64,000 bases of DNA from Biomphalaria glabrata (Eukaryota > Mollusca > Gastropoda > Planorbidae): the NCBI RefSeq assembly GCF_947242115.1, contig NC_074721.1:37329254-37393253 (forward strand), given 5' to 3'. Positions 34,600-53,654 of this stretch are shown here, in pieces. Each line of letters starts with the position of its first letter. Positions within the stretch are counted from its first letter, which is position 1. The notes below the pieces were generated by a model. The model was not told the DNA's origin, did no database searches, and worked only from the letters and a program-made list of their open reading frames with translations. A program made the position numbers and the translations under genes.

Positions 34600-35640
34600 A
34601 GGTCAGGAGAATGCGTTTCTGCAGTGAAGAATGCAAGAAAACGCTTTTGGCGTCGGGGCTTCGCCCCGAACTACATTGTGAAGAATGAGCTGTACTTGTC
34701 AGGAGAATGCGTTTCTGCAGTGAAAAAAGCAAGAAAACGCTTTTGGCGTCGGGGCTTCGCCCCGAATTCCATTGATGAATAATGAGCTATACTTGTCAGG
34801 AGAATGCGTTTCTGCAGTGAAAAAAGCAAGAAAACGCTTTTGGCGTCGGGGCTTCGCCCCGAACTACATTGTGAAGAATGAGCTGTACTTGTCAGGAGAA
34901 TGCGTTTCTGCAGTGAAAAAAGCAAGAAAACGCTTTTGGCGTCGGGGCTTCGCCCCGAATTCCATTGATGAATAATGAGCTATACTTGTCAGGAGAATGC
35001 GTTTCTGCAGTGAAAAAAGCAAGAAAACGCTTTTGGCGTCGGGGCTTCGCCCCGAACTACATTGTGAAGAATGAGCTGTACTTGTCAGGAGAATGCATTT
35101 CTGCAGTGAAAAAAGCAAGAAAACGCTTTTGGCGTCGGGGCTTCGCCCCGAACTACATTGTGAAGAATGAGCTGTACTTGTCAGGAGAATGCGTTTCTGC
35201 AGTGAAAAAAGCAAGAAAACGCTTTTGGCGTCGGGGCTTCGCCCCGAATTCCATTGATGAATAATGAGCTATACTTGTCAGGAGAATGCGTTTCTGCAGT
35301 GAAAAAAGCAAGAAAACGCTTTTGGCGTCGGGGCTTCGCCCCGAACTACATTGTGAAGAATGAGCTGTACTTGTCAGGAGAATGCATTTCTGCAGTGAAA
35401 AAAGCAAGAAAACGCTTTTGGCGTCGGGGCTTCGCCCCGAACTACATTGTGAAGAATGAGCTGTACTTGTCAGGAGAATGCGTTTCTGCAGTGAAAAAAG
35501 CAAGAAAACGCTTTAGGCGTCGGGGCTTCGCCCCGAACTCCATTGATGACTAATGAGCTATACTTGTCAGGAGAATGCGTTTCTGCAGTGAAAAAAGCAA
35601 GAAAACGCTTATGGCGCCGAACTTCACCAGAGAACCTTAT
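34600..35640. repeat. ~96.5-bp tandem array inside hAT-like copy 2, about 10-11 units
   Basis: Ten GGGGCTTCGCCCC hairpins recur at 96-97 bp spacing. Two unit types alternate, differing in the linker (ACTACATTGTGAAGAATGAG against ATTCCATTGATGAATAATGA), giving a higher-order period of about 289 bp (34864-35152 equals 35153-35441). The frames on both strands (AVKKARKRFWRRGFAP) are a by-product. Confidence 0.95.
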
Positions 35641-35704
35641 AGCGCTGCCCCAGTTGTTTTGTTTTTCGCCGAAGGTTGAGAAATGCTGCTTTTTTTTATT
35701 CTCA

Positions 35705-35820
<116 letters not shown>

Positions 35821-36156
35821 TTTATGCGTAGGGTTAGGGTTTACTGGGCGTTAGGGTTAGGGTTTGGAAAAAAATCGCCCCCCCCACTCCAAAGTTCTGG
35901 ATCCGCTAGTGTAGTATTATACGGTCTGGACGTGGATGCGTTAACCTGTCTGTTTTGTTTGTTAATGTAACTGAAAAAATAATCGGAATTTAAAAACAAA
36001 ATAATAAAAAAAATTATTAAAAAAGTACTATCACTCACCTATTTTGAAACGCATTTTATTTAATTTACAGAAATAAAAAAAAAGTTGGCATACGCTTACA
36101 GTGGAACAATTTAGAAAGCAATTAGTACATTGTATTTTGAATGTCGGTACCCTTAT

Positions 36157-36293
36157 GGCGCCCTTGAGTCCATCCAGCTCTAACTGGTACCTGACTTCAG
36201 TTGGGGAAAGTAAAGGCGGTTGGTCGTTGTGCTGCTTGTTAACCGTTGGCCCTATAGATCGCAACGTCTGAAAGAGGAATTTTAACTTTAAAC
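36157..36293 (+). repeat. tRNA-derived SINE, family 1 (body, sense)
   Basis: GGCGCCCTTGAGTCCATCCA, AGTAAAGGCGGTTGGTCG and the CAACGTCTGAAAGAGG end block match the family. Head missing. Confidence 0.72.
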
Positions 36294-36584
36294 ACAAGGT
36301 CAAATACTGCCTTCTCAATAACTAGGAAACCTAGTTTGACATCTTGGAGCTGGATGCACACAGTACAGAACATCGAGTCCATTTGTCTGGCGGTAATTTA
36401 ATATCCTTACATTCAGTAAAACTAATGCTGTGACGACTATTTCATTTTTTTTTTACAAAGCCTCTATCTATATCAAGCTAAGTCTATATCTTTGTCGCCT
36501 TATGGTGTTGAGCCAGTTCATTTATAAAGTAAGTGAATCTCTAGTGCTTGCCAGAAAACAATAATTTTACTACATGTTTTTGGG

Positions 36585-36830
36585 ATCAGCGGCGTCACAG
36601 GCTCTGACAGGGTGTAGCGCTGTGTGGTGCAAACTGCCGGCTCCATATTTTACCTCAGGCTTGACCCAGAAACCTTTCCCGTGTTTGGCTTTAGCTACAA
36701 GACAGCAGAGGTTTTAGTTCAGTTTTCCTTCTGCTAGGTGGGTAGCAAGCAAAGGCTAATGAGTCCCTCCTGTCCGAAGCTTACTGGTTTAGTCGACAGT
36801 TACTCGCTTTAGCCCCTTCTTCTGTTAGTG
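36585..36830. repeat. dispersed repeat D, copy 1
   Basis: GGGATCAGCGGCGTCACAGG, CTGACAGGGTGTAGCGCTGTG and GGTGCAAACTGCC match in order the repeats at 41805-42005 and 46895-47100. This copy continues further (CTTTCCCGTGTTTGGCTTTAG). Family not identified. Confidence 0.6.
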
Positions 36831-37149
36831 AAAACAGTCCCGGGTGACTAATATTTGAGCCACGCGTGAAAGATCGAGAAATGCACGAGAAACCGCTCTT
36901 TTGCGAAAACTTTTCCATTGATGCATAAGGATAATTAATTAATTAATTAATATCTAATGTTTGAAGGACTACTTCATATAACAACAAATTCCTATATGAA
37001 CATAATACCCGTTACAACGAATAATATGATACACCTGAGAATTTTTTTTTTTTTTTTTTTTTTTGTATTTTGGTGATTCCAGCAATACAAATTAATTGTT
37101 ATTTTAATTGCTTTAAATTTGAATTTTATCAATAAAAAAGATCTCAATA

Positions 37150-37317
37150 CATTTTTGTTCGGCTTTATATTACTTTTTCACTCTTCAAACCAGTACAGTT
37201 AGAAATTAGTTGTAAAAATGTTTTGATGACTTTGTAAATATGTGCAAGTTAAGCAGGGGGTCTACCGAAAACCCGAAAGCATGGCAGGGGGTCTACAAGA
37301 CGAAAAGGTTTGGGAAC
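37150..37317. mobile_element. old hAT-type right end (fragment)
   Basis: GGGGGTCTACAAGACGAAAA followed by GGTTTGGGAACCAC, a common right terminus of hAT elements, close to 37317. No left end found; a weak assignment. Confidence 0.4.
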
Positions 37318-37359
37318 CACGTTGATGTAAATCATGCTATATTTTAAAATAAAGAAATA

Positions 37360-37692
37360 TAGTAGGCTCTCTATATATAGGCTACTTGTAGCTCAAACCC
37401 AATATGCATATTTTAGTTTTCTATATATGAGTTTGGACGCATGACCGTAATTCCTAAACAACACCGCAGTATTTACATATTCCAAGAATGCTACAACTAC
37501 AAGCGGACACTTCTTAATTTCGACACTGTTGCCACCCGACTTCATTTAAGATTTTAAAGTGTTAGCATTTAAGCTGAGGAAAAAAAAACACTTTAAAGTT
37601 TCTGACCCATCCAAATTCCGATATATTTTTCTCTTTTGTAGATGCCTCTTTCTTGTGGAGACCCCGCATGCCCTCCCTTAAATCCGGCCCTG
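37360..37692 (-). mobile_element. hAT-like fragment, CAGGGCCGGATTTAA family, just upstream of the PECR-like gene
   Basis: It ends CTTAAATCCGGCCCTG at 37692 and shares, inverted, the interior of the element at 57012-57530 (TCTGACCC near TCCGATATATTT, AGATTTTAAAGTGTT, ATATGCATATTTT). The other terminus is lost. The visible end lies 141 bp before the start codon. Confidence 0.7.
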
Positions 37693-37833
37693 CCCGTTGA
37701 GGTTCCAGAGATTTTTTGGTAGATGAGTAGATGTAGTACTAGATCTATGATGAATGAATGGTATCTGGCATATAGTCTATAGGTAATTTTAACAAAGTCA
37801 CGTGATTTGTATGCCATTAGACTTTGAAACAAA

Positions 37834-45296
<7,463 letters not shown>

Positions 45297-45527
45297 TGTA
45301 TCGTTCATGTATATATACTTCGTTTGATTGGTTAGGTGATGTAACATTCAGGTGTATTGCACTAAAAAATAACTTAAACTTACAAGAATAATAGAATACC
45401 TTATTTTGTATATAATATAAACTTGTACTATATTATAAATATGAAAAAGAAAAGATATTTCTGAACTGTCTTGTGCTACAGTAAGTTAAAATGTGCCATT
45501 TCATTTTTTGAACTAGTACTGGACAGT

Positions 45528-45720
45528 AAATAATAATAATAATAATCTTTATTGTCCGTATGGAAATTTGTCTTACAATTTTTGCATTACACCATAACTA
45601 TAAGAAACCAAAGTGTACATTCACACTCTCCAAGTCTGTTTTTGAAATACTTACTCTGTAACAGCAGATACACACATCACATTCATGTTTGAAAAGGTAA
45701 AGCAATATTACAGAGGGCTT
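45528..45720 (-). repeat. LINE-like 3' tail in the PECR-like 3' UTR region
   Basis: On the minus strand, ATTTCCATACGGACAATAAAG runs into (ATT)n, the look of a non-LTR retrotransposon 3' end. It lies in the probable 3' UTR. Confidence 0.5.
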
Positions 45721-46236
45721 TTTATTTTTTTTTATTTACCTCATATCATTCAAGACTGCCATTTTTATAAATCTTTTTTTATTATTTTTTTTGTATTACC
45801 CTTGAAGTTATCTAATATGTTTTGAGAATAAAATAATAATATTTACTTTAGTTTTTTTTTAATCATTACCTTTTTTAAACAGAAACCAGCCTTAGCCCAT
45901 GCAATTCAAGAGGTATAAAAAAGGGGCAATAATACTAAACACTGTAGTGCTGCTATTTTGTTGTTCTCTCCCTTTCAATATTAAACTTGAATGGGGCTTG
46001 CTATAAAAGATTTATTTCACATTTTTATAACCAGTGTATTGCTAGTACAGATTTATTTAATGATTTTGTTTTTTTTACTTCCTACTGTTATTATATTTCG
46101 GGTGGATGTTTTGACATTTCATATAATTTTTATTTAATTATTTGAAAACAACTCCTCTTGTAATGACATTTGTTGACCTGTATGTCAGTCTATTTATTTG
46201 TACCAACTGACAGTGTCTTATGTATAAAATTTTTGA

Positions 46237-46242
46237 AATAAA
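46237..46242 (+). terminator. possible polyadenylation signal for the PECR-like gene
   Basis: AATAAA in TTTGAAATAAATCTGG, about 940 bp after the stop. Another AATAAA lies at 45827-45832. Which is used cannot be told from sequence. Confidence 0.45.
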
Positions 46243-46402
46243 TCTGGATGCTACACATTAGAAAGATGTGAACACACTTCGTATATTAGGTATTGAATGA
46301 CTGTGGGAGGTTTTTTAACACATGATGAAAATTGTACTACAGTTTGATTGATTGTTGAATGCAATACAGAAAGAAGATGCAGATACACATAATGTATTAC
46401 AT

Positions 46403-46593
46403 CAGCGGTTCTCAACCTTTTAAGCTCGGCGACCCCTTTTTACATTATACCACTCTGCCGCGACCCCCCACATCATCCCATAGACACACCGACCTATAGA
46501 TGAATAGACAATAACAATCCTTATTTTGGATGGTCTTAGGCGACCCCTGGCAAATCGTCAAAGGGGTCGCGACCCACAGGTTGAGAACCCCTG
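46403..46593 (+). mobile_element. 191-bp hAT MITE (CAGCGGTTCTCAACC)
   Basis: Ends CAGCGGTTCTCAACC and GGTTGAGAACCCCTG are inverted; TATTACAT is duplicated exactly at 46395-46402 and 46594-46601. A related MITE is at 53782-53983. Termini resemble the element at 15394-16979. Confidence 0.95.
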
Positions 46594-46894
46594 TATTACA
46601 TTATGAATGGATGGGGAATGTTACACATTAAAAAGATGTACTCATGTTTCTGATGGATGTTGGATTTCTGTGCTCAATTTCTTGATATGATCATGTGTCT
46701 TGGACTTTTTGATGTTATTGAAATAAAACAACTTTTTGATGAAATGTTTGACTGTCATTCAGTAGTCATTTGTTTTTATACAATTTTTTGCAATGATCTG
46801 TTGTAAAAAAAAATGTTTCATATTTAAATGTAAGTCTTCATTCTTAATATTTTTTTTTTTTCTGTTATGATTATTGTGTGATGTAAATCATATA

Positions 46895-47100
46895 AAGGAG
46901 ATGAGATGGGCATTATTTTTGGTCAGAACAATGTCACCCGCACAGCATTTTCCCCTCTCCAGGTAGCCTATGTGTTCAGAGGAACAGCAAATATTGAATT
47001 CAGTTTGGGATCAGTAGTGTCGGAGGTTCTGTCAGGTTGTAGCACTTTGTGCTGCAAGCTTCCTAAGGGTCACCAGCTCATGTAAACTATTATATCCTCC
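46895..47100. repeat. dispersed repeat D, copy 3
   Basis: GGTCAGAACAATGTCACCCG, TTCCCCTCTCCAGGTAGCC and TGTAGCACTTTGTGCTGCAA in the same order as the copy at 41805-42005. Confidence 0.65.
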
Positions 47101-47224
47101 ATTATCCTGTGATGAAAGAAAAAAAGAAAACAATTATGTTAGTGGTTAGGGTTTTGTGATAAATATCTGACTTATTAGGTATTTTGTAGTCAGTAATTTT
47201 TTATATGCTTCTGCTTTGGAAAAT

Positions 47225-47515
47225 AAATTCATCTCATGTGTCCCTTGACTTTCCTTGTAGGGGGTTCTGTGTCTGCATAACCAAATCCTTCCACTTTTCC
47301 CTATCAGCAGCTGTTCTCATCAGAATATCATGAGAGTGGACAGTCCATTCTTTCACATTGCCCATTGCCCAGCCAGATTTGCTTTGGGCGAGTCATTTTT
47401 CATTCTCCCTCCACTGTACCTTGAAGGATGACTTTGATAAATGATTGTGTCTTACAGCAGGACCAATTCAGCTCAGCGTTTGTTTCTTCACAGTATTGGG
47501 GAGTTCTTCCTTTTT
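47225..47515 (-). mobile_element. LINE 3'-end remnant (GRPKK type)
   Basis: Homologous DNA to 10150-10470: CATAACCAAATCC, TTTTCCCTATCAGCAGCTG, CCAGCCAGATTTGC, CCACTGTACCTTGAAGG. Coding frames are decayed. Confidence 0.6.
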
Positions 47516-47929
47516 TGTCAGTCAATATAATAATAATAATAATAAATATAATATGCAATATAATAATAAAATATATAATAATATAAAACCAGAACTGCTG
47601 AAAAAAAAAAGAAAAGGGTTTTATGTAATATTTATGTTGATGAAATAATTATTTAGAAATCTTAAGGTATTGTAAGGAATGTTTAATCAGATTGAACAAG
47701 TACAGAGTGCCAACATTCAACAAGTCTTGGTCAGAAACCTCCATCTGTCTGTCCCAAACGTTTCGTCTTGCGTTGAATAGTGAATTGTGTGCAATATAGT
47801 TCAGGCCGGTATAGTGTGAAGGACAGGACTAAATCTAAGAAGAAAAGTTGTTATTTTGTTATGCCCAATAATAACAGAGACTAATTCGTAGCTCATTCTT
47901 ACCTATTACGGTACCATTAAAGTATGGAA

Positions 47930-48090
47930 TGTGTTGCCTGAATCTATCAATAAAAACCAATGACTTGGCTGAGTTTTAAAAATCTCTAACACGAATAACT
48001 AGATTCACGCATAGATACATGTGCGATGTAATTATTTGATTTGATTTTTATTTATTTATTTACTTATTTTTGAAGGAATGTCTGTAATAT
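47930..48090 (+). mobile_element. diverged CR1/Jockey-like LINE tail
   Basis: TATGGAATGTGTTGCCTGAA, AAACCAATGACTTGGC and GAAGGAATGTCTGTAATATA match the 32352-33612 LINE end only loosely, suggesting another subfamily. Confidence 0.55.
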
Positions 48091-48105
48091 AGATAGATTA
48101 ACGCA

Positions 48106-48365
48106 GTGTTTTTCCTTGCTACACTCGTGACGACGTTAAGACGAAACAAGATTACAAAGACAGTTTGTGTGGAAACACAAACTCAAAATCGGCCCCCGAA
48201 GTGGTCCACCGAGGCAGGCTTCAATATTTTCAGAAAGAACATCCGAATGAAATTATATCAAAGACAAATGAGAGATAAGAATGGAGAAAGAAGGTTCACA
48301 GATCTTGTGTAGTGCCCCAACGGTCAAGCAGATCAAAGGATAGGTGAAAGTGAATGTAAAGTTAG
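48106..48365 (+). repeat. dispersed repeat F, copy 1
   Basis: It pairs with the antisense copy at 55110-55375 over ~260 bp: ATTACAAAGACAGTTTGTGT, AATCGGCCCCCGAAGTGG, TTCAATATTTTCAGAAAGAA and GGAGAAAGAAGG. No recognisable protein; possibly a SINE body. Confidence 0.7.
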
Positions 48366-48384
48366 ATGTGAACCTGGCCTAACT

Positions 48385-48639
48385 AGTTCCCCTTTCAAAC
48401 CTTGTGGTCTATAGGGCAGATGATCTAAAGTTCATCTGTTTCTGTGGCCTATGGTTAACAAGGGTGTCATGTGGCCAGCACAACGACCAACCGCCTTTAC
48501 TTTTCCCCCAACTAATGTCAGGTACCCATTAGAGCTAGGTAGACTCAGAGGCGCCCAAAGATTCCGAAGTTGAAAATCCCAGTCTTCACCAGGATTCGAA
48601 CCCGGGACCCCCGGCGCTTTACCGCTCAGCTACCGCGCC
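48385..48639 (-). repeat. tRNA-derived SINE, family 1 (near full length)
   Basis: Complete order from AGTTCCCCTTTCAAACCTTG to the antisense head CTACCGCGCC. GATTCGAACCCGGG is the antisense B box. Confidence 0.9.
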
Positions 48640-49499
48640 TTCCCTGTCCTAACTGATGTCTTAAAATTGATATAATCGTTTTAAAGGGCTCACTGTCTTA
48701 TTTATTTTTTTTATTTTTTTTTTAATTTGTCCAGATATTTATTGTCTCTTTTTTTTTTTTTAATTCAGTACTGAAGCGATTACATTGCCAACAACACATC
48801 AGACACTAACATAAGTTTAAGGTTTACACAACAGTTCACGTTAAAATTGTTCATAAACTGTCCAAACCTGACGATCACGTGGTTGTCCATTGTCCTGTGT
48901 TGTAGACGAACGAAGTTATTTGGGATTCTTTCGGAAGGATCTGTCCTTATTTCCTATGGAAGCCCAACGATTCCAAGCAGTGTAAATGTTATGTACCACA
49001 AAGGGAGCTAATCAACACAAATATATTGTTCGTGTACATCACTCAGTCATAAGTTTTTCTTTTAACTATCCAAAACATACATTGCTTAAAAAAAACAACT
49101 AATTTTATGGTATCACAACAAGAAATCTCTTGTTTTTTTTTTTCCAAAGTTAACATTCCAAATAACACAAAAAAAAAGGCTAAGAAAATGCAGTTTACAA
49201 GATTACTATTCGTTTTAAATTATGTCTAGCTTATAATGCAAACAAAATATATTTTTTCTCTTAAAAAAATAGTAAACATTTGTTTGTGTGTAAATATAGT
49301 ACTTGGTATAACAGAAATTACATAGCTTAACAATACAAATATAAAAAAAACTCCTTTCGGGGGCCGCTAAAAATGTAATATTCCGCACCCCTACCTTTAG
49401 CCAGATAGTGGGTATCGGCATTACAGAGTTCTAAAAGATGGGGTTTTCCCGATGTTTTGCATTCTACCTAAATTTCTTATTTCTACTACTGCATTCTTG
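48640..49499. other. AT-rich non-coding
   Basis: No gene was recognised. About 49005-49060 resembles 55660-55710 (GTACATCACTCAGTCAT). About 49345-49375 is a stub of repeat E (CTTTCGGGGGCCGCTAAAAA). Confidence 0.45.
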
Positions 49500-49985
49500 T
49501 TGATGTCTAAGAGCAGAGCCGAAGGCTCTTCGAGCTCTAAGTTTGAAAAAAAAACCTGTTTGGACGCCAAACAGTAAAAGAAAACAAACCTGTGTTCACA
49601 CAGTTCTGTTTGAGAGAGACCCGAGTCAATGCCTATGTAAAGCATTGCTGTTTCCAATGCCTTTGGCCCCGGACTCATGCTTGGCTGAACATGGCCGAAG
49701 GCCGAGGACACGGGAGCCTCCGCCATTTTCCTTCGTTATACCAAGCTAACCGTGGGGGACTCGCCATTTATGCAACGGTCCCTTGAGGAACGGCGCATGG
49801 ATTTGTGACAGGTTTGTGGGGACTCTTTTACAACTCCGCGCCGTGCAATGAGTGGACTCTCGTCTACCCGTGGGCATCCCCACGGGAGTCTTGTGTTGCT
49901 ACCCATTTAGCCTAGCCACTTCCTCTAATGGTCGTTTCCACACTAGCGCCACGATGAGGCAGAGTAGCGTGCTCGCGACTACTGC
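49500..49985 (+). repeat. dispersed retroposon, family V (longest copy)
   Basis: CAGAGCCGAAGGCTC start, AGTCAATGCCTATGTAAAGC, CCGCCATTTTCCTTCG, CGGTCCCTTGAGGAACGGCG, and CCACGGGAGTCTTGTGTTGC near the end. It matches 30225-30620 and, inverted, 27649-27924. Confidence 0.72.
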
Positions 49986-50103
49986 ATTCTACAGACTTCT
50001 GTTGTGCACCATTTGACATCAAAAAGCGCGAGTCAGAAAGGAACAGAATGAATTAGCATAGATAGGTCTACTTAAGTTAATTTTTTTTTTAATGTTAAGT
50101 CTT

Positions 50104-50207
50104 CTTTTCAGACCATGCGGTCTATAGGACAGCTGAGTTAAGGTCATCTGTTTATTTGGCCAACGGTCAACCAGCAGGGTGCCATGTGGCCAGCACAACC
50201 ACCAACC
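50104..50207 (-). repeat. tRNA-derived SINE, family 1 (tail half)
   Basis: TTTTCAGACCATGCGGTCTA, AAGGTCATCTGTTTATTTGG and GGTGCCATGTGGCCAGCAC. Head missing. Confidence 0.75.
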
Positions 50208-50486
50208 GAGATCTACTTAAGCCCTATAATAAAGAGCGAGAAACATTCGTGATTTGTTGCGCATGCGTGTGCGCATTTAAAAAACCGGAAACGCTTATGT
50301 CGCGGCTTCGCACAGAATGTTAACAGTTGTGTTGTAGTATGTTGACCATTGGAACATGAAAGTTACTCTATCTCTGTCTGGTACTGGTCATGATGAGGAT
50401 ATTGTGGTATGTGTCGAAAGAACCACGTTTGATTTATAAAAGAAATTTCAGCAGAAAAGATTGCTTGATCATAGAGGACTGGACTC

Positions 50487-50806
50487 TGGACCTCATTCAC
50501 CAATCGTAAACAAACAACATTTAGCCACGTCGTGCTCTGTCTCTTCTATATAATGTACGATCTCATGTTTAATTCATGATGGCCGTCACGTGACAGTTTT
50601 TTTCCATTGTTTTATCAATAAGATCACTACGTGACTATTTAACTAGCCAGGAAAACCAGTGACTTGGCAGAATTTAAGTCATTGGTTAATATGCATGACT
50701 AAATGCATGAAGCGTAGCACGTGATCATCTTCTTTTTTGAAGTAACGTCTGTATTATATAAGATAAGACTAAATGCTGTTTGTTTACAATTGGTGAATGA
50801 GGTCCA
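50487..50806. mobile_element. palindromic MITE (TGGACCTCATTCA family), copy 2, split by a LINE tail
   Basis: Arms TGGACCTCATTCACCAATCG and CAATTGGTGAATGAGGTCCA are inverted. A CR1/Jockey-like LINE 3' end (about 50643-50768: GCCAGGAAAACCAGTGACTT to CTGTATTATATAAGATAAG) sits in its right half, so the MITE is the older. Confidence 0.85.
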
Positions 50807-51059
50807 TTCAGGCATGCGTTGAGCAGCCATACTTCTATTCACCTTCACTTATGTCTTTTGAAATATTGGGGCACCACTTATGATCCGTTGTCCATCTCTT
50901 GCCTTAAATAGAATAAAAGGCCCATCCATTTTTTTATGTTGTTGTCTTTCCATCGCTTTCTCTCTGTCTGCTTCTACTTCTTTTTCCTGGTACTGTTCAC
51001 TAAGGGATTGAAAAACAAAAACAACGTTACAATCCACCAACGTAGTAGCGGCCATTTTT

Positions 51060-51190
51060 AGGAAGCTTATAGCAACGCTCTCTCTGTCGGTTTGTCAGGT
51101 ACACATTTTTTTTTACACATTATTTCTCCGACTTGACTTCCCATCCTCGGATCAAGTTGAAGCTGCCTACATTCATTCATAGTCCCCCTA
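51060..51190. repeat. short dispersed repeat (GGATCAAGTTGAA type)
   Basis: AAGCTTATAGCAACGCTCTC, CACATTATTTCTCC and CTCGGATCAAGTTGAAG in the order of the family near 12985. Confidence 0.55.
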
Positions 51191-51477
51191 ATAACAGGAT
51201 ATCCGAAAAGGGAAATGAATTTCAGTATTGAGAGATGTACCTGTAAATGTTCAGTACTTTCCCTTATATAAGTCTTTTTTTTTCTTTAGTATTTTATATT
51301 TTGCTTGTTCTAAACAATTTTCTCATCCTAACTTTTTATTAGTGAAATTAACTTGCAGAGTAAACATTCAAACAACAATGGTCAGGGGTCATGACAAAGT
51401 ACAAGGACGTGGTTTGCCTAACAAAAGAAATGTAGTCACTTATTTTTGACTTATCCTATTTTTTGATTCTCTTTGGC

Positions 51478-53376
51478 TTACTATTTAACTAACTTACTAT
51501 TTAACTAACTTACTATTTAACTAACTTACTATTTAACTAACTTACTATTTAACTAACTTACTATTTAACTAACTTACTATTTAACTAACTTACTATTTAA
51601 CTAATTACTATTTAACTAACTTACTATTTAACTAACTTACTATTTAACTAACTTACTATTTAACTAACTTACTATTTAACTAACTTACTATTTAACTAAC
51701 TTACTATTTAACTAACTTACTATTTAACTAACTTACTATTTAACTAACTTACTATTTAACTAACTTACTATTTAACTAACTTACTATTTAACTAACTTAC
51801 TATTTAACTAACTTACTATTTAACTAACTTACTATTTAACTAACTTACTATTTAACTAACTTACTATTTAACTAACTTACTATTTAACTAACTTACTATT
51901 TAACTAACTTACTATTTAACTAACTTACTATTTAACTAACTTACTATTTAACTAACTTACTATTTAACTAACTTACTATTGAACTAACTTACTATTTAAC
52001 TAACTTACTATTTAACTAACTTACTATTTAACTAACTTACTATTTAACTAACTTACTATTTAACTAACTTACTATTTAACTAACTTACTATTTAACTAAC
52101 TTACTATTTAACTAGCTTACTATTTAACTAACTTACTATTTAACTAACTTACTATTTAACTAACTTACTATTTAACTAACTTACTATTTAACTAGCTTAC
52201 TATTTAACTAACTTACTATTTAACTAACTTACTATTTAACTAACTTACTATTTAACTAACTTACTATTTAACTAACTTACTATTTAACTAACTTACTATT
52301 TAACTAACTTACTATTTAACTAACTTACTATTTAACTAACTTACTATTTAACTAACTTACTATTTAACTAACTTACTATTTAACTAACTTACTATTTAAC
52401 TAACTTACTATTTAACTAACTTACTATTTAACTAACTTACTATTTAACTAACTTACTATTTAACTAACTTACTATTTAACTAACTTACTATTTAACTAGC
52501 TTACTATTTAACTAACTTACTATTTAACTAGCTTACTATTTAACTAACTTACTATTTAACTAACTTACTATTTAACTAACTTACTATTTAACTAACTTAC
52601 TATTTAACTAACTTACTATTTAACTAACTTACTATTTAACTAACTTACTATTTAACTAACTTACTATTTAACTAACTTACTATTTAACTAACTTACTATT
52701 TAACTAACTTACTATTTAACTAACTTACTATTTAACTAACTTACTATTTAACTAACTTACTATTTAACTAACTTACTATTTAACTAACTTACTATTTAAC
52801 TAACTTACTATTTAACTAACTTACTATTTAACTAACTTACTATTTAACTAACTTACTATTTAACTAACTTACTATTTAACTAACTTACTATTTAACTAAC
52901 TTACTATTTAACTAACTTACTATTTAACTAACTTACTATTTAACTAACTTACTATTTAACTAACTTACTATTTAACTAACTTACTATTTAACTAACTTAC
53001 TATTTAACTAACTTACTATTTAACTAACTTACTATTTAACTAACTTACTATTTAACTAACTTACTATTTAACTAACTTACTATTGAACTAACTTACTATT
53101 GAACTAACTTACTATTTAACTAACTTACTATTTAACTAACTTACTATTTAACTAACTTACTATTTAACTAACTTACTATTTAACTAACTTACTATTTAAC
53201 TAACTTACTATTTAACTAACTTACTATTTAACTAACTTACTATTTAACTAACTTACTATTTAACTAACTTACTATTTAACTAACTTACTATTTAACTAAC
53301 TTACTATTTAACTAACTTACTATTTAACTAACTTACTATTTAACTAACTTACTATTTAACTAACTTACTATTTAAC
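51478..53376. repeat. 16-bp satellite array (CTTACTATTTAACTAA), about 118 units
   Basis: An almost uniform head-to-tail array of 1.9 kb. Rare variants are ACTAGC for ACTAAC, TTGAAC for TTTAAC, and one 15-bp unit near 51604. It ends in TTTAACGCGATAG and a run of A. Stop codons in every frame rule out coding. Confidence 0.98.
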
Positions 53377-53654
53377 GCGATAGTAAAAAAAAAAAAAAAA
53401 AAATACAACAAAAAACCACTAAGTTCAAGATAGCAGAAACAAATGTACAGCCGATGGGCCAGCACTCTCTTATCAGCATCAATACAAAGGTATACTACTC
53501 AGTTAAGTATTTTGCAGACTCATTGACGAGTTATCTCCCCTGATCGGACACGTTTGAAAACTAATTGGTAATGTAAACTTGCAAGTCTCTCTTTATTATC
53601 AATAAGAAAAAAATCTGTATATGTCTTGTATTCTTTTTTTTTTCTTTCCTTTTT

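Noticed and set aside
34600-35640. Frames with AVKKARKRFWRRGFAP repeats
   Set aside because: Tandem array inside a non-autonomous transposon, open on both strands, not a protein.
51478-53376. CRISPR-like array
   Set aside because: Units are directly adjacent 16-mers without unique spacers, in an animal genome; it is a simple satellite.
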